64,000 bases of DNA, taken from positions 66,855,040 to 66,919,039 of the forward strand of contig NC_021675.1 in NCBI RefSeq assembly GCF_000247815.1. The letters are read 5' to 3'. The stretch comes from Ficedula albicollis (taxonomy: Eukaryota; Chordata; Aves; Passeriformes; Muscicapidae). The position numbers and the translations under genes are program-made. The notes under the pieces were generated by a model. It ran no database searches. It had not been told where the DNA came from and saw only the letters and a program-made list of their open reading frames with translations. This document shows positions 10,101-63,100 of the stretch, one piece after another. The stretch's first letter is position 1. Every line of letters begins with the position of its first letter.

Positions 10101-12840
10101 ACCTGATAGCTGCACCACCTTATTAGTGGCTGGCTTCTTTTTTCTTCTGCCTTTACTCAGAGCCAGGATTGAAACTCGAGGGATGGATTTTCTAGTTCGG
10201 ACTTGGTTGTTTATTAATTCTTATCAAAAATACAGAGAGTTCTTCAGCACCTCTAGCTAACAAGCTAGAAGAGAGAAAATGGAGCTGTATCTAGTTAGTT
10301 ACAAGGTCTTTTAAGGCTTAACTATCCAATTAAAAACTAACATTTATATTATCAACACATTTGACCCAATAACCAAACACCTGGGACCTGCACTGTGGTA
10401 CCTTCTAACCAATTTAAAAAGTTCCACCTAAAACCAAGAAGAAGGAACAAGAAGGAAGAAGAGCCACTGCCCAAGAACCTCCATCTTGTCCTATACCTGT
10501 TACTATATTCTAAAACCCCAAATTCCAAACCCTTCACCATGTGAAATTACACACTTCTATTCAAACTACATACCAGCGATTCCAACTCCATCACTCAAAT
10601 TTGGAAGCTTCCCCAAGGCCTCAGGTCAAAAGCAGTGTTCTTTTGAGGGTCAGTGCCAGAAAGCACAGAAAGTTCAAAACTCCCAGGAACTCTGAAGTTC
10701 CAACACTCACCCAGCCTGGCCTTACACACCTCCAGGGACTGCACAAACAGCCCTTCCAGCTCTGATTGCCACCTGTTTCCTCTCCCAGCATCATTTACGA
10801 GGTGACAGGGATGTGGCTGTTTGGGAAGCTGTTCTGCAAGGTCTGGATCTCCTTCGATGTCATGTTCTGCACCGCATCCATTGTCACGCTGTGCTTCATC
10901 AGCCTGGACAGGTACTGCTCCGTGGTCACCCCCTGCCACTACTCCAGAAGGATGTCCCGGGGCAGGTGAGTGCAGCTGCTCCTCATTTTGGGTCCCTCCA
11001 GGGTGTCACTTGGCCATGGCCTGTGTTGGTCTGAGGCTGAATAAGCTGTTGGCAGGTGCTGCCCAGAAGCAGAGTGATGTGGCAAAAGGAACTTTCACCA
11101 TTCAAAACTGCAGAAAATGCCTAGTGTGGTGCAGGAGAGAACGAGGAGGGTGCAGCTCAGGGGGCTGGATGGTGCTCCTGGGAGAACATTTTTTGAGCTA
11201 AGGAAGGGTTGCAAAAGGAGTAGAAACCAGTGATATGGGCTGAGTTGGACTTGCAGGTTTTTCCCTGTGCTGTCATTTCAGACATTTCATAGAATCACAA
11301 TCACAGAAAGGCTTGGGTTGGAAGGGACATTAAAGATGATCTTGTTCCATCCCCCTGCTGTGAGCAGGGACACTTTTCAATAGACTAGGCTGCTCAAGCC
11401 TTGGCCTTAAACAATTTCAGAGATGGGGAAGGACTTTGAAGTACTTCTAAGGACTAGGTGAAAGGAGACCCAGAAGGATGCATGTAGCAGTAGTCTTCCC
11501 TCTCCTAAACTCAGCATCTTTTCTGAAGTGATATTCAGGGAAAACAGGGAGAGTTTCTGAACTCCCATGCGAGTTTCATGTGAAAAGCTGAATTGAGGAC
11601 TCCAGGGTGGGGAAAGTCATCTGAGGGTGGGCAGAGAGGACACTGCAGCAAGTGGGGTGCTTTACAGGGTGGGTTCAGGCTCTTCTAGACATGTTTTTCC
11701 CACTGTCACTCTTGCTGTGTGTGATTTGTGGATCACAAGCAAAGAGAGGAGGGGACTGTGTGGCCCCCCTTGCAGATTCCGTCATCTGGTGTCCGTTAGC
11801 TCTATCCCCATCAGGCCCCAGAGGGTGAGATAATGGCCAGATACTAAAGCTGAAAGCAAAAAAATCTATATGCTGTTTCAAATACTAACAAACATCTTCT
11901 GTAACACCTTTCTCATAATTTCTCACCCAGCTCTGAGCACTCCTTAAACTGACCCCAGTCCTGCCAACTACAGACCAATTACCCAATTGTTAGAGATATG
12001 CACGTCTGGACTTGTTACACTCCAGCCTTTTCCCTTCTCCACGCCCTGCTGGACTGCTCAGCAGCGCTATCCCACGCAGGTTACCATGGGGATTGAATTG
12101 TACTGGATGTTCTCAACCCAGAATTACTCAGACCCTCTCTCCCCTCCGCATCTCTTTGCTTCTGCAGATGCATCGTGATGACCTGCACGGTCTGGGTCTA
12201 TTCCTCCCTCATTTCCTTCCTTCCCGTCATGCAAGGCTGGAATGAGATCCCCGGTGTGGACTTTGACGCGGGCACAGAATGCATCTTTGTCACCAACTGG
12301 GTTTTTGCCATCGTGGCCTCCGCCCTGGCGTTCTTCCTCCCCTTCGTGGTCATGTGCAGCATGTACTTCTTCATCTACCGCGCCTCCCGCCTCAAGGCCA
12401 CGCGCATCATGGCCCAGACGCTGCAGATCCACTACCACCCCAACAGCAAGCGGCAGCAGCACCTGCAGCTGGAGAACAAGGCCACCAGGACCATCAGCAT
12501 CATCATCTCGGTGTTCGTGCTCTGCTGGCTGCCCTACTTCGTGCTGAACGTCTGGCTGGCGGCCAGAGGCACCGACTCCGCCGGCTCGGTGCTGCTCGGC
12601 ACCTTCAAGATCATCACCTGGCTGGGCTACTGCAACTCCACCATCAACCCCCTGCTCTACGCCTTCCTCAACAGGGACTTCCAGCACGCCCTCAAGAAGC
12701 TGCTCCTTTGCAGGCGCAGGTCTCAGGTGGATGTTGGGGAAGACATGGTTTCCATAGCCACGTTTTCCAAGACTGCTCCAGACCTGGAATACAGCGTGAG
12801 GGTGCCCAGCGGTGCCCTGAAGGGCAAACCCAAGTCATAG
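6880..12840 (+). CDS. aminergic GPCR, 5-HT4 / histamine-H2-like (3 coding exons, 368 aa)
   Basis: The spliced CDS joins 6880-7136, 10789-10965 and 12168-12840; all introns are GT-AG and the frame is intact to TAG. The product is a seven-helix plasma-membrane receptor of the rhodopsin/amine class. Visible landmarks: N-glycosylation sequons NET and NFS near residues 6 and 12, GN in TM1 (N47), LAMAD in TM2 (D75), TM3 Cys102 and amine-binding Asp109, DRY at 126-128, ECL2 Cys183, TM5 Pro203, CWLPYF in TM6 (W265), NPLLY in TM7 (305-309) and a Cys326 that could be palmitoylated. ISFLPVMQGWN after TM4 closely matches 5-HT4, and TM5 Ser196 with Ala199 copies the 5-HT4 pattern rather than the histamine H2 Asp/Thr pair. 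DVMFCTASI, SLDRYC and WLPYF recall H2. The exact orthologue and ligand are not certain. ATG 6880 is chosen because a candidate acceptor (AG at 6861-6862) lies just upstream; ATG 6886 is also possible. Confidence 0.9.
7863..8045 (-). mobile_element. CR1 LINE 3' fragment
   Basis: Reverse complement of a CR1 3' end. The minus strand still reads LPREAVAAPSLEVFKARLDG, the C-terminal tail typical of CR1 reverse transcriptase, followed by the short 3'UTR ending in the ATCATAGAACCATAGACTGG reverse-complement signature. Confidence 0.92.
10005..10103 (-). mobile_element. CR1 LINE fragment, part interrupted by LTR (3'-end side)
   Basis: TCACAGAATGGTTTGGGTTG through CACCTGGACCAGGCTGCTCA is a minus-oriented CR1 terminus. 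It stops at 10103 and its continuation (CCAGCCTGGCCTT, CACCTCCAGGGA) resumes at about 10711, after an inserted element. Confidence 0.88.
10104..10705 (-). mobile_element. probable solo LTR of an endogenous retrovirus, nested in CR1
   Basis: About 602 bases inserted between two halves of one CR1. On the minus strand it begins TGTTGG and ends TATCA, the TG...CA ends of an LTR. An AATAAA-type signal on the same strand lies near 10209-10216 (TTTATT on +). TCACC occurs just outside both ends (10099-10103 and 10707-10711), consistent with a 5-6-base target-site duplication carrying one mismatch. No internal viral genes are present. Confidence 0.65.
10711..10760 (-). mobile_element. CR1 LINE fragment, second half, next to splice acceptor
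   Basis: CCAGCCTGGCCTTACACACC and TCCAGGGA continue the CR1 cut at 10103. Recognisable CR1 sequence ends only about 30-45 bases before the receptor exon-2 acceptor at 10787-10788. Confidence 0.75.
10789..10965 (+). CDS. receptor coding exon 2 (ECL1, TM3, DRY)
   Basis: Opens with the base completing PFS, then IIYEVTGMW, TM3 with Cys102 and Asp109, and the SLDRYC motif. It ends RMSRG plus two bases. Acceptor TCTCCCAG|C and donor CAG|GTGAGT are both strong. Confidence 0.92.
10966..12167 (+). other. receptor intron 2
   Basis: A 1.2-kb phase-2 GT-AG intron. Apart from the CR1 fragment at 11288-11440 nothing is recognised in it. Confidence 0.85.
11288..11440 (-). mobile_element. CR1 LINE 3' fragment
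   Basis: CATAGAATCACAATCACAGA, then GGCTTGGGTTGGAAGGGACA and GACTAGGCTGCTCAAGCC, is a minus-oriented CR1 terminus, diverged in its distal part. Confidence 0.88.
12168..12840 (+). CDS. receptor coding exon 3 (TM4-TM7, C-tail)
   Basis: Encodes TM4, ECL2 with Cys183, TM5, a moderate ICL3 (about residues 218-250), TM6, TM7 and a 45-residue tail rich in Ser/Thr. It is markedly GC-rich compared with the introns, which is common for single large avian GPCR exons. TAG lies at 12838-12840. Antisense frames here are shadows. Confidence 0.93.
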
Positions 12841-15340
12841 GGATTCAGGATCAGTCACTGGTGGTGGTGATACAGAAAGTGCTGGAGCACATCCCAATGG
12901 AAACACAAAGGGGAAGGAGGGGCTGGAATGTTACAGCTGGGGACAATACAACAAAGATGCATTTCTTCACCTTCCACAGTTTCAGTAATGAGGAACTTGG
13001 ATATTTTAGGGGCAATTTGCTATAGTAACAGAGCTAATTCATTCTTGGATAGTTATTTTTCTAATGAGCATTTCCTAAGACAAATTCAACCTTCATGCTG
13101 GGTAAAAAACCAAACCATATGGTATAAGGTGACCTTACATTTGTGCACATCCTGGTGATCTGTGTCAGGTGGGACAGTGTTTCTTACCAAGCCACTGTCG
13201 CTTCTCATCTCGACATTTCATACAGATTTGACCAGTTTTAATAACTCCACGTGTGCCAGTCTGTGTATGGGAATTAGAGGAGGGATGTGGCCAAAGAGCA
13301 GAGCTCACTTCCTAAAGAGGCACCAATCTGCAGCCTGGGCTGTTGCCTGGGGCTCAGCTCACTGGCTTCTGCAACATCTGGATATTCAGAGCTTTCTGTG
13401 AATTATCTGTGGGTTTCCTTGTTAATTCTGGAAGGGGACATTCCATGTGGCAGCCCCAGGAGATGACAAAGACTTGCTGTAACACCAGGAGCACTGTGGT
13501 TTCAAAGCTACAAGTGGCTGACACCATCCAAAGATGGGAAGTTAATGGGAATTATTACTTGTGTGTACACTGTGGTATCTACCACAGACACATAAAAAAA
13601 TAATGATACATGGAAATGATTATTTTTTACTACTCCCAAGTCTTGTCTGGACTTCCAACAGCACTGGCTCCCTGCAGGAAAGCCACAAGTGCCTCAGTGA
13701 AGGGTTACTCTGAAAAGGTAGCAGGGGACTGTCCTCAAAGGTAGCAAAATGCAGTAGGACCTGCCTGGAACAGCTGAGCTACTGAAGATGCCAGCAAAAG
13801 GGTCAGGAGTTCTCTCTCAAGAGCCTGGTAGAAAAACCAGCCCTGACCTGGGCTTCAGCAGTGGCTCTCCTGTGAAATGACTCCATGGAGAGGGTGAGGT
13901 GTCCCAGACCCTACAGCTCCAGCAACGACATGGGAGTGGTAAGTAACTACACCTTATTCTGGGGGAACATCCCATGGGCACAAAGGTGGGCAGGGTGGTA
14001 AGTAACTACACCTTATTCTGGGGGAAACATCCCATGGGCACAAAAGTGGGCAGAGCAGGAATCCTGCTGCTGCCACCCAGGTCATTTTGATAAAACAGGC
14101 CAAGGAATGGGGTTTAATTCCCAAGAGCTATGGGGGAGGAAAGGGGCTGAGAGATAGGCAAGATTCTGTGAAAGAATGGGACAGGACCCCAGTGCTGCAC
14201 AGCACAGCAGAACCCCAGGCCAAAGCCCCTTTTGAAGGGCTGTGAGCTCAAAGCCATGGCAGTTTGGGTGTTTTTCCACAAAACAGCTGGCAGGAAAGTT
14301 TCATTCAAGAGGAAAACCTCTCAGAATAGGGCAGAGCCGTTCTCTGTCAAGCCCTGGAGCAGTAAGGGACAAAGACAGGGACAACACACTCCAGTACTTA
14401 GAGAAGCAAAGACTGACCAGACAGTTCAGAGCTGAGCATGGCCAGATGCTTTTGTGGCTGGGCAGGGACCCCACAGGAGAGGACTTGTCCATGCTTTGGA
14501 GGGCAAGTGTAACATCCCAGAATATGCAGACACACCTGGTGTGAACACATATGCTAGTTCTGGTACTGAAATGCTGCAGGGCCCTTGGACTAGGCAGCAC
14601 TCACATACAGATATACTGGAAGTAAAAATACCTTGTTCCTCATTTCCTGTGCTCCACCTGTAATCACTGGGCTGGCAGGGAAGGCAGAGGCTCCACAGGT
14701 GGCCATTACACTGAGCAGCTGTAGCTGATGCAAACAGGGACATCCAAGGGAAGAGGGCACACTTAACTCTCCTGCTTTAACCCTGCTAAACACAAATTCT
14801 GTTCCTGATTAGATACCACTGCAGCATTCTGTCTTCACCTGGACAAGGCAGTATCTAGGAGAGTTATCCAACAGGACATGGAAGACAATCATTGTAATCT
14901 ACGTGTGCCTTATCATAAAGCTGCAGGGTGTCAGCTGGTTTAATTGCTGGTCACAGTGTCACACCACAGTACAGTAATCTCCAGAAGGATTTCAGTCCAC
15001 TATCTTTTTAGGAAACTGATCTCAGAGACTTTAACAAATTTAAGTCTGTAAAACAGACAATTGTACAAGAACAGTTCTAACAGCATAAGAATTATCCCTT
15101 CTCCCCTCTCTGGTGAGTGATTTTCTCCATAATCTACCCAGTTTAGAGCTCAGTTCCCTTCTGTCTCCAGCTCCTATCTCACTTCCAAGCAGCACATTCA
15201 GTTTTGCGTCATCACACACGCTGTGGCCAGTGTGAGACAGGGAAGCAAGGAAGTTTCAGGAATGCAGAGCCCATCCTGTTCCCACTGCATAGGGCTGCCA
15301 TCTGCAGCACACACGGATGCAGGCTTCCAACAGAAGCAAC
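12841..15340. other. intergenic region between convergent genes
   Basis: About 2.5 kb containing the receptor 3'UTR of unknown extent and the PERK 3' flank. It has one tandem duplication (13936-14054). No other gene or repeat was recognised. The first good plus-strand AATAAA found is at 15358-15363, inside the PERK 3'UTR, so the receptor transcript end is unclear. Confidence 0.6.
13936..14054. repeat. two-copy tandem duplication, 59/60 bp
   Basis: GTGGTAAGTAACTACACCTT begins two adjacent copies at 13936 and 13995. They differ by one inserted A and one or two substitutions. Confidence 0.93.
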
Positions 15341-15349
15341 TACTATTTT

Positions 15350-16375
15350 GTCTTATAAATAAAAAAAGTTTATTAAATCATTTAGACTTGAAAGAAGTCA
15401 CAATAATCAATGCACTCAACAATTACAGCAAGTGCATCCTGTACACCACCAACCCAAATGGATTGATTCTGTATTTTATAAATAAAAATTAACATATTTA
15501 CAGTGAGAAATAAAAGCATGGCATTAGGCAGTTAAATTAGAAGATTACACAAATGCCTACCAGTTGATTTTTTTTTAAGAAGTACAAATCTACAAGATTA
15601 CATACGACAAGTATGACTTCATTAGGTTTAAATTTTCAGAATCACAACAATTTTGTACATAATTTTGACTATGGCTCTTCCAACCACTGCCTGTAAAACC
15701 CCCCATTTAATGGCAAAAAGCTCCTTTTCCTTCTCTACAGCTTCATCCGCATAAGACGCATTCCCTAAGATCTACTGTAGTGCAGAAATATGAAATGATT
15801 TCCTCTAATGACAGGCTATGGACAGTGACAATATGTACAACTGTGGTACTTTTTTGCTTTAAAAATAGTGCAGATTCCCAGTTTACCCACCAGGGAGAAA
15901 AATTGAGTCAAAGTTCATTTCAAAATCATCTTCATTTCACCAAAGAGCAAGTGACCCGGATAGACACTCACTAGGCTTAGAGACTGTAATTTGCTCTATA
16001 AAAATACAGTATTTTAATTCTATTTACATGTTACAGATCTCTCACTCACCCAGCAAGCTGACATTTACAAGCTTCAAAAAAACCCAAGAAACCCCCCAAA
16101 AAAGGATAATGGAGCACAACATTGGCAAGCACAGCAGCTGGACCCGTCCGCTTAGGAGAGCAAAGGTAAGGAAAATGGAATGTGAAAGGTTTTGGTTACT
16201 GGGCTTCCTTGGCTATCAAAGTAAACCAAAATCTGTCCAATGTGTCTTATACCTTAAACGTGGCAAAAAAAGCTGAAGTAAACTATTTCCAAGATAAACA
16301 TTCTGCATCATAGGATCCTTCTGCTGAACAATCCCTGTGAAACCTGCTGAGTGGAAGAAGCGATCCTGAGGATAG
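15350..16375 (-). other. EIF2AK3: EIF2AK3 3'UTR and polyadenylation signal
   Basis: About 1 kb of AT-rich sequence follows the stop codon on the minus strand. A canonical AATAAA (TTTATT on +, 15369-15374) is followed on the minus strand by a GU-rich stretch near 15305-15325, so cleavage is expected near 15340-15355. The extent is inferred from these signals. Confidence 0.65.
15358..15374. terminator. overlapping-strand polyadenylation signals
   Basis: AATAAA on + at 15358-15363 and AATAAA on - at 15374-15369 lie a few bases apart between the convergent genes. The minus signal fits EIF2AK3; use of the plus one by the receptor is speculative. Confidence 0.5.
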
Positions 16376-59600
<43,225 letters not shown>

Positions 59601-59719
59601 ACCCCAAGTGACCCCACCCTTCTGAGGCCTTTCTGCGCCCACCCAGCCCAGCACACACAGGCCCATGAGCGGCAGCCGCAGCGCTTTGGCCAGGTTCTTA
59701 ACAGCCCCGACGAGCCCCT

Positions 59720-59905
59720 GTGGTACCTGAAACGCGTGTTCCTTCCATCCCGGGAAATGGTGAGTGCCCCGTCCCTGGAAGCACTTCAGGCCAGGTGGAT
59801 GGGGCTCTGAGGAACGCGGTCTAGTGGAAGGTGTCCCTGCCATGGCAGGGGCTGGAACGAGCTGGTCTTCGAGGTCCCTTCCAGCCCGAGTCATTCCGTG
59901 AGTCT
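59720..59905 (+). mobile_element. CR1 LINE 3' fragment
   Basis: Reads EMVSAPSLEALQARWMG on +, the CR1 ORF end, then GGTCCCTTCCAGCCCGAGTC and ATTCCGTGA, the 3' terminus. Plus-oriented and moderately diverged. Confidence 0.88.
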
Positions 59906-59939
59906 CTGTTTATGGTATACTTGATATAAATTATATATA

Positions 59940-60143
59940 TTATATATAATTGCCCCCTTCAGAGTTAGTTTTCCCCCAGTTTTTTCCCCAGTTTACCATA
60001 TTTTGAGGAACAGTCCTTGTCGTCCTAATGGTACCACTGATGGTATGACTGATGAAGATGTCATCTGCAAATTGGATTAGGGCTGATTTTGTATTTACTT
60101 CCAAATGACTAATGAAAATATTGATTATGTATGTGTGTAGCAC
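59940..60143 (-). pseudogene. decayed non-LTR reverse-transcriptase fragment
   Basis: A minus-strand frame reads IINIFISHLEVNTKSALIQF followed by ADDIFISHTISG and a VNWGKNW end. FADD is the catalytic motif of reverse transcriptase, and LEVNTKSALIxFADD resembles LINE polymerases. Only about 65 codons remain, with no flanking RT motifs in frame, so it is a fossil fragment. Confidence 0.65.
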
Positions 60144-63100
60144 AGCACATATGATCCTGGAGGGTCCTTTTAGAAGTAGACTTATTCAATAGTGATTTAT
60201 AACCACTTATAAAAAAATAATTTCTGTGGTCAATGTTTAATATATTCTTCGCCGATGCTTTATTACCTTGTTTAATTAAAGTATTGTGCAGTTCTAAGAA
60301 AAAAATGCTTTTAAAAGTTTATTACACCTTTCAGATGAAATTGAATTATTTGTTGCCTTTTAGAAGCATGAAATGAGATTTCTATTAGACCTCTGATTGA
60401 CGTTACTAATTCTTTAATGAGTGAGATAACACCCTTTTTTTGTATTTATCCAGAACATTATCCATGGATCTGGTGTTATTAAATCTACATTTACTCCATA
60501 TCATGCAGCCTCCTTTCCTGAAGACAGGCACCAACCTGGCACTTTTTTAGCCTCCTAGAATTGCCCTGGTCTATCAAGGTTCACTAAAGAAGAACGTCAA
60601 CATACAAGGGATCTCTGCAGTCAGCTGTTTCCAACCTCCTGGGCCACAGTTATCCCTGGAAGACAAGAGCTTCACTGGCCACTAATGCACTGAAATTAAT
60701 CACATCACTCTCAAGTGACCCCACACAGGTATCTTCCTGCTTCTTTACAAACATAGATCATAAATGTTCAATGAACACTTCTGCATTGTTATTGACTTTT
60801 TAATCATGTCCATCTAGTAATGGGCCTGTACTATTCACTCCTAGGGTTTTCTGGGATTTAGCCTTGCCAGCTATGGATTTCCTTTGATGTGCTTCACTTC
60901 CAATAACTACTCTGCTTCTCACAGCTTCTCATTTATACCAACACTTTCTTATTTCCTGCTTTCTCCATTTTGGCTATTTCTTTTTTGCTTTTACTCACAC
61001 TATCCAGTCCATTAATAAAACAAAAGAGTTGTCAATGTTTTTTTCTCTCTTGATTTTGAAGTTGAGGCTTTTTGATCACCTAATGAAGACTTTAAAAAGA
61101 GCTCTTAATTGTCATCTTTAGACTTCCACCTATTCTTTTTCTTCCTGCTTGCACTCTTATTTTCTGGTGATTTGGAAATACAGTTGTTTTGGAGCACCAG
61201 GTGTGTGCAAACTCAGGTCACAAACACTGCTCACCAGCCAGCCACTGAATTCCAATCCAGGGACCTTTGGGTTTTTTTACTTCCTCCATTATAACAAAGT
61301 CCAAAAGAATTTACCTTGTGCCACATGCTAAATAGTGCATGTTATTTTTAGTAATTTAAATGACATTTTATTGCTGTACCCATATGGTCTTGTGCTACTA
61401 TTTTCTTTATTTAGATAACTCCTCTCTCTTGAGTGTCTACCCGTTCATATGTTTATAAAGAGCAATCAAATTCCTTGTTTCTCTAGGAAAACCAAGCCAA
61501 AGGCTTTTATTCTTCCCTTACACATTTGGCTCTCTGCTCTAACTTGCCCTCCCCTGCACCTGTCTCCATTTAAATTCATTTTTCTTGCATGGTGATGTTT
61601 TGAAGAGTAAATTTAGTTAAATTTTAAACTCCATTATATTTCTAGACAAGGAAGAAAATCTAATTCCTTGCCATGCTTTTTACAGTAACTTATCTCTTGT
61701 CCCACCCGTTATTTGGGGGACTCGGAGACATAACCACAGACCCCAGAAAGTTCCAGAATATCAGGATATGTCACAACTAGACTTGCACTTCTACTTTGTG
61801 CTGGGTCATGATGTTTTTATTATACCTAAGGCAGAACAACAGTCACCCCGTGCAAGTGTTCCTCTCACACCCATAAGCATGACCTCATTTTCTTGTGTTC
61901 CCTCCCACTCCCTGCCCCAGATCATCAGCCTTCCAATTGCAGCCTTTTATTTTGGGGAGGATCTGGCAGTTTTTCACCAGAGTACACGTTTTCTTCTAGA
62001 CTCCGCCTAGATTCCGTGGCACCGAGGAATAATGAATAATAATCAGAATGCAAAAGCTCTTATTTTTCTTGTTTTGGAAACATTTCTCCAAGGGATGGAC
62101 AACGTTATTCTCGAATCCTTATGACAAACATGGCAATACAGCCCTGTAATTTTCTCTCTGTATTAAAAATTTGTGCCAACAAAACCAAACTTCCTGCTTT
62201 TTGCAAAGCATGACTCACATCCTCCATTCTGTTTTGACTGACTGACATAAGAGATCTATTTCAGTCATATGACAATAACTTTGAATCTGACTAGCCACTC
62301 ATGTGGAAATCAAAGCCTGTTCTTGCAGGATGGATGGATGGATGGATGGATGTTAGCAGGAATGGTGTTTTACATAACTCCACTGAAGATCTGTCTGCTT
62401 TTCTCGAATAACTTGCTCCTGGGAGAGCGAGGGCGGCAGGGAAAGCCCAGTGTGCCACCTCGTGGCTGCCCTGTGCCCAGGGCCATTCCTGGTGCCTCCC
62501 TTTTCCAGGAGAATCCAGACTTCCCAAAAGCTGCCTATGATGTAATTAGCATACTGGCACCCCTGCTGATGTCTTCTCACAAGCAGAATAAAACCGAGTA
62601 ATTCTTCACCTGACAGATCAAACCAGAGACAAGCAGGGAGACAGGTGTTATTCAGAAGAAATGTCACCAAACTGGAGTGTGCAGGATAAAATATTAGGTT
62701 GCAGGAATGTAAATTGCAGGGATGTAGTAGGCTTGGTGTGCTGCTGCCAACCAGAAAGAGAGTTTGGGAAATTCTCAATCTTCCACTTGGTTTCACCAGA
62801 GTGTTGGTGAAGTTTTACTTTCATGGGTCTTGGATTTTAGCTGTTTCATGCCTAATGAATGTCAGAGGAGTACAGTTAATTGGATTGACACACCTGCCAC
62901 CCAGAGAGGCTGTGCCTTCGCCAGGATTCCACTCAGGTTGGAATGCACTTTTCCAGCTGGTTTAGGCTGGGTTAAGCCTGCCATGGAAGATGGTCCCACA
63001 GCCTTCCCTCTCCCAACTGGTAAATCTTGCTGCCTTCCTCAGGAAAGGTCAAGGAAAACTGACCTGAATTTTTTTTAGTTGTTTTACCTTTCAGAAAGAA

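Larger units (their letters stand above)
7137..10788 (+). other. receptor intron 1
   Basis: A 3.65-kb GT-AG intron in phase 2. It carries a CR1 fragment at 7863-8045 and a second CR1 interrupted by an LTR-like insertion (10005-10760). The remainder (7137-7860 and 8046-10004) has only short overlapping open frames and nothing I recognise. Confidence 0.8.

Noticed and set aside
12124..12687. 187-codon minus-strand frame opposite receptor exon 3
   Set aside because: Antisense shadow of a GC-rich coding exon; low-complexity Gly/Val/Asp composition.
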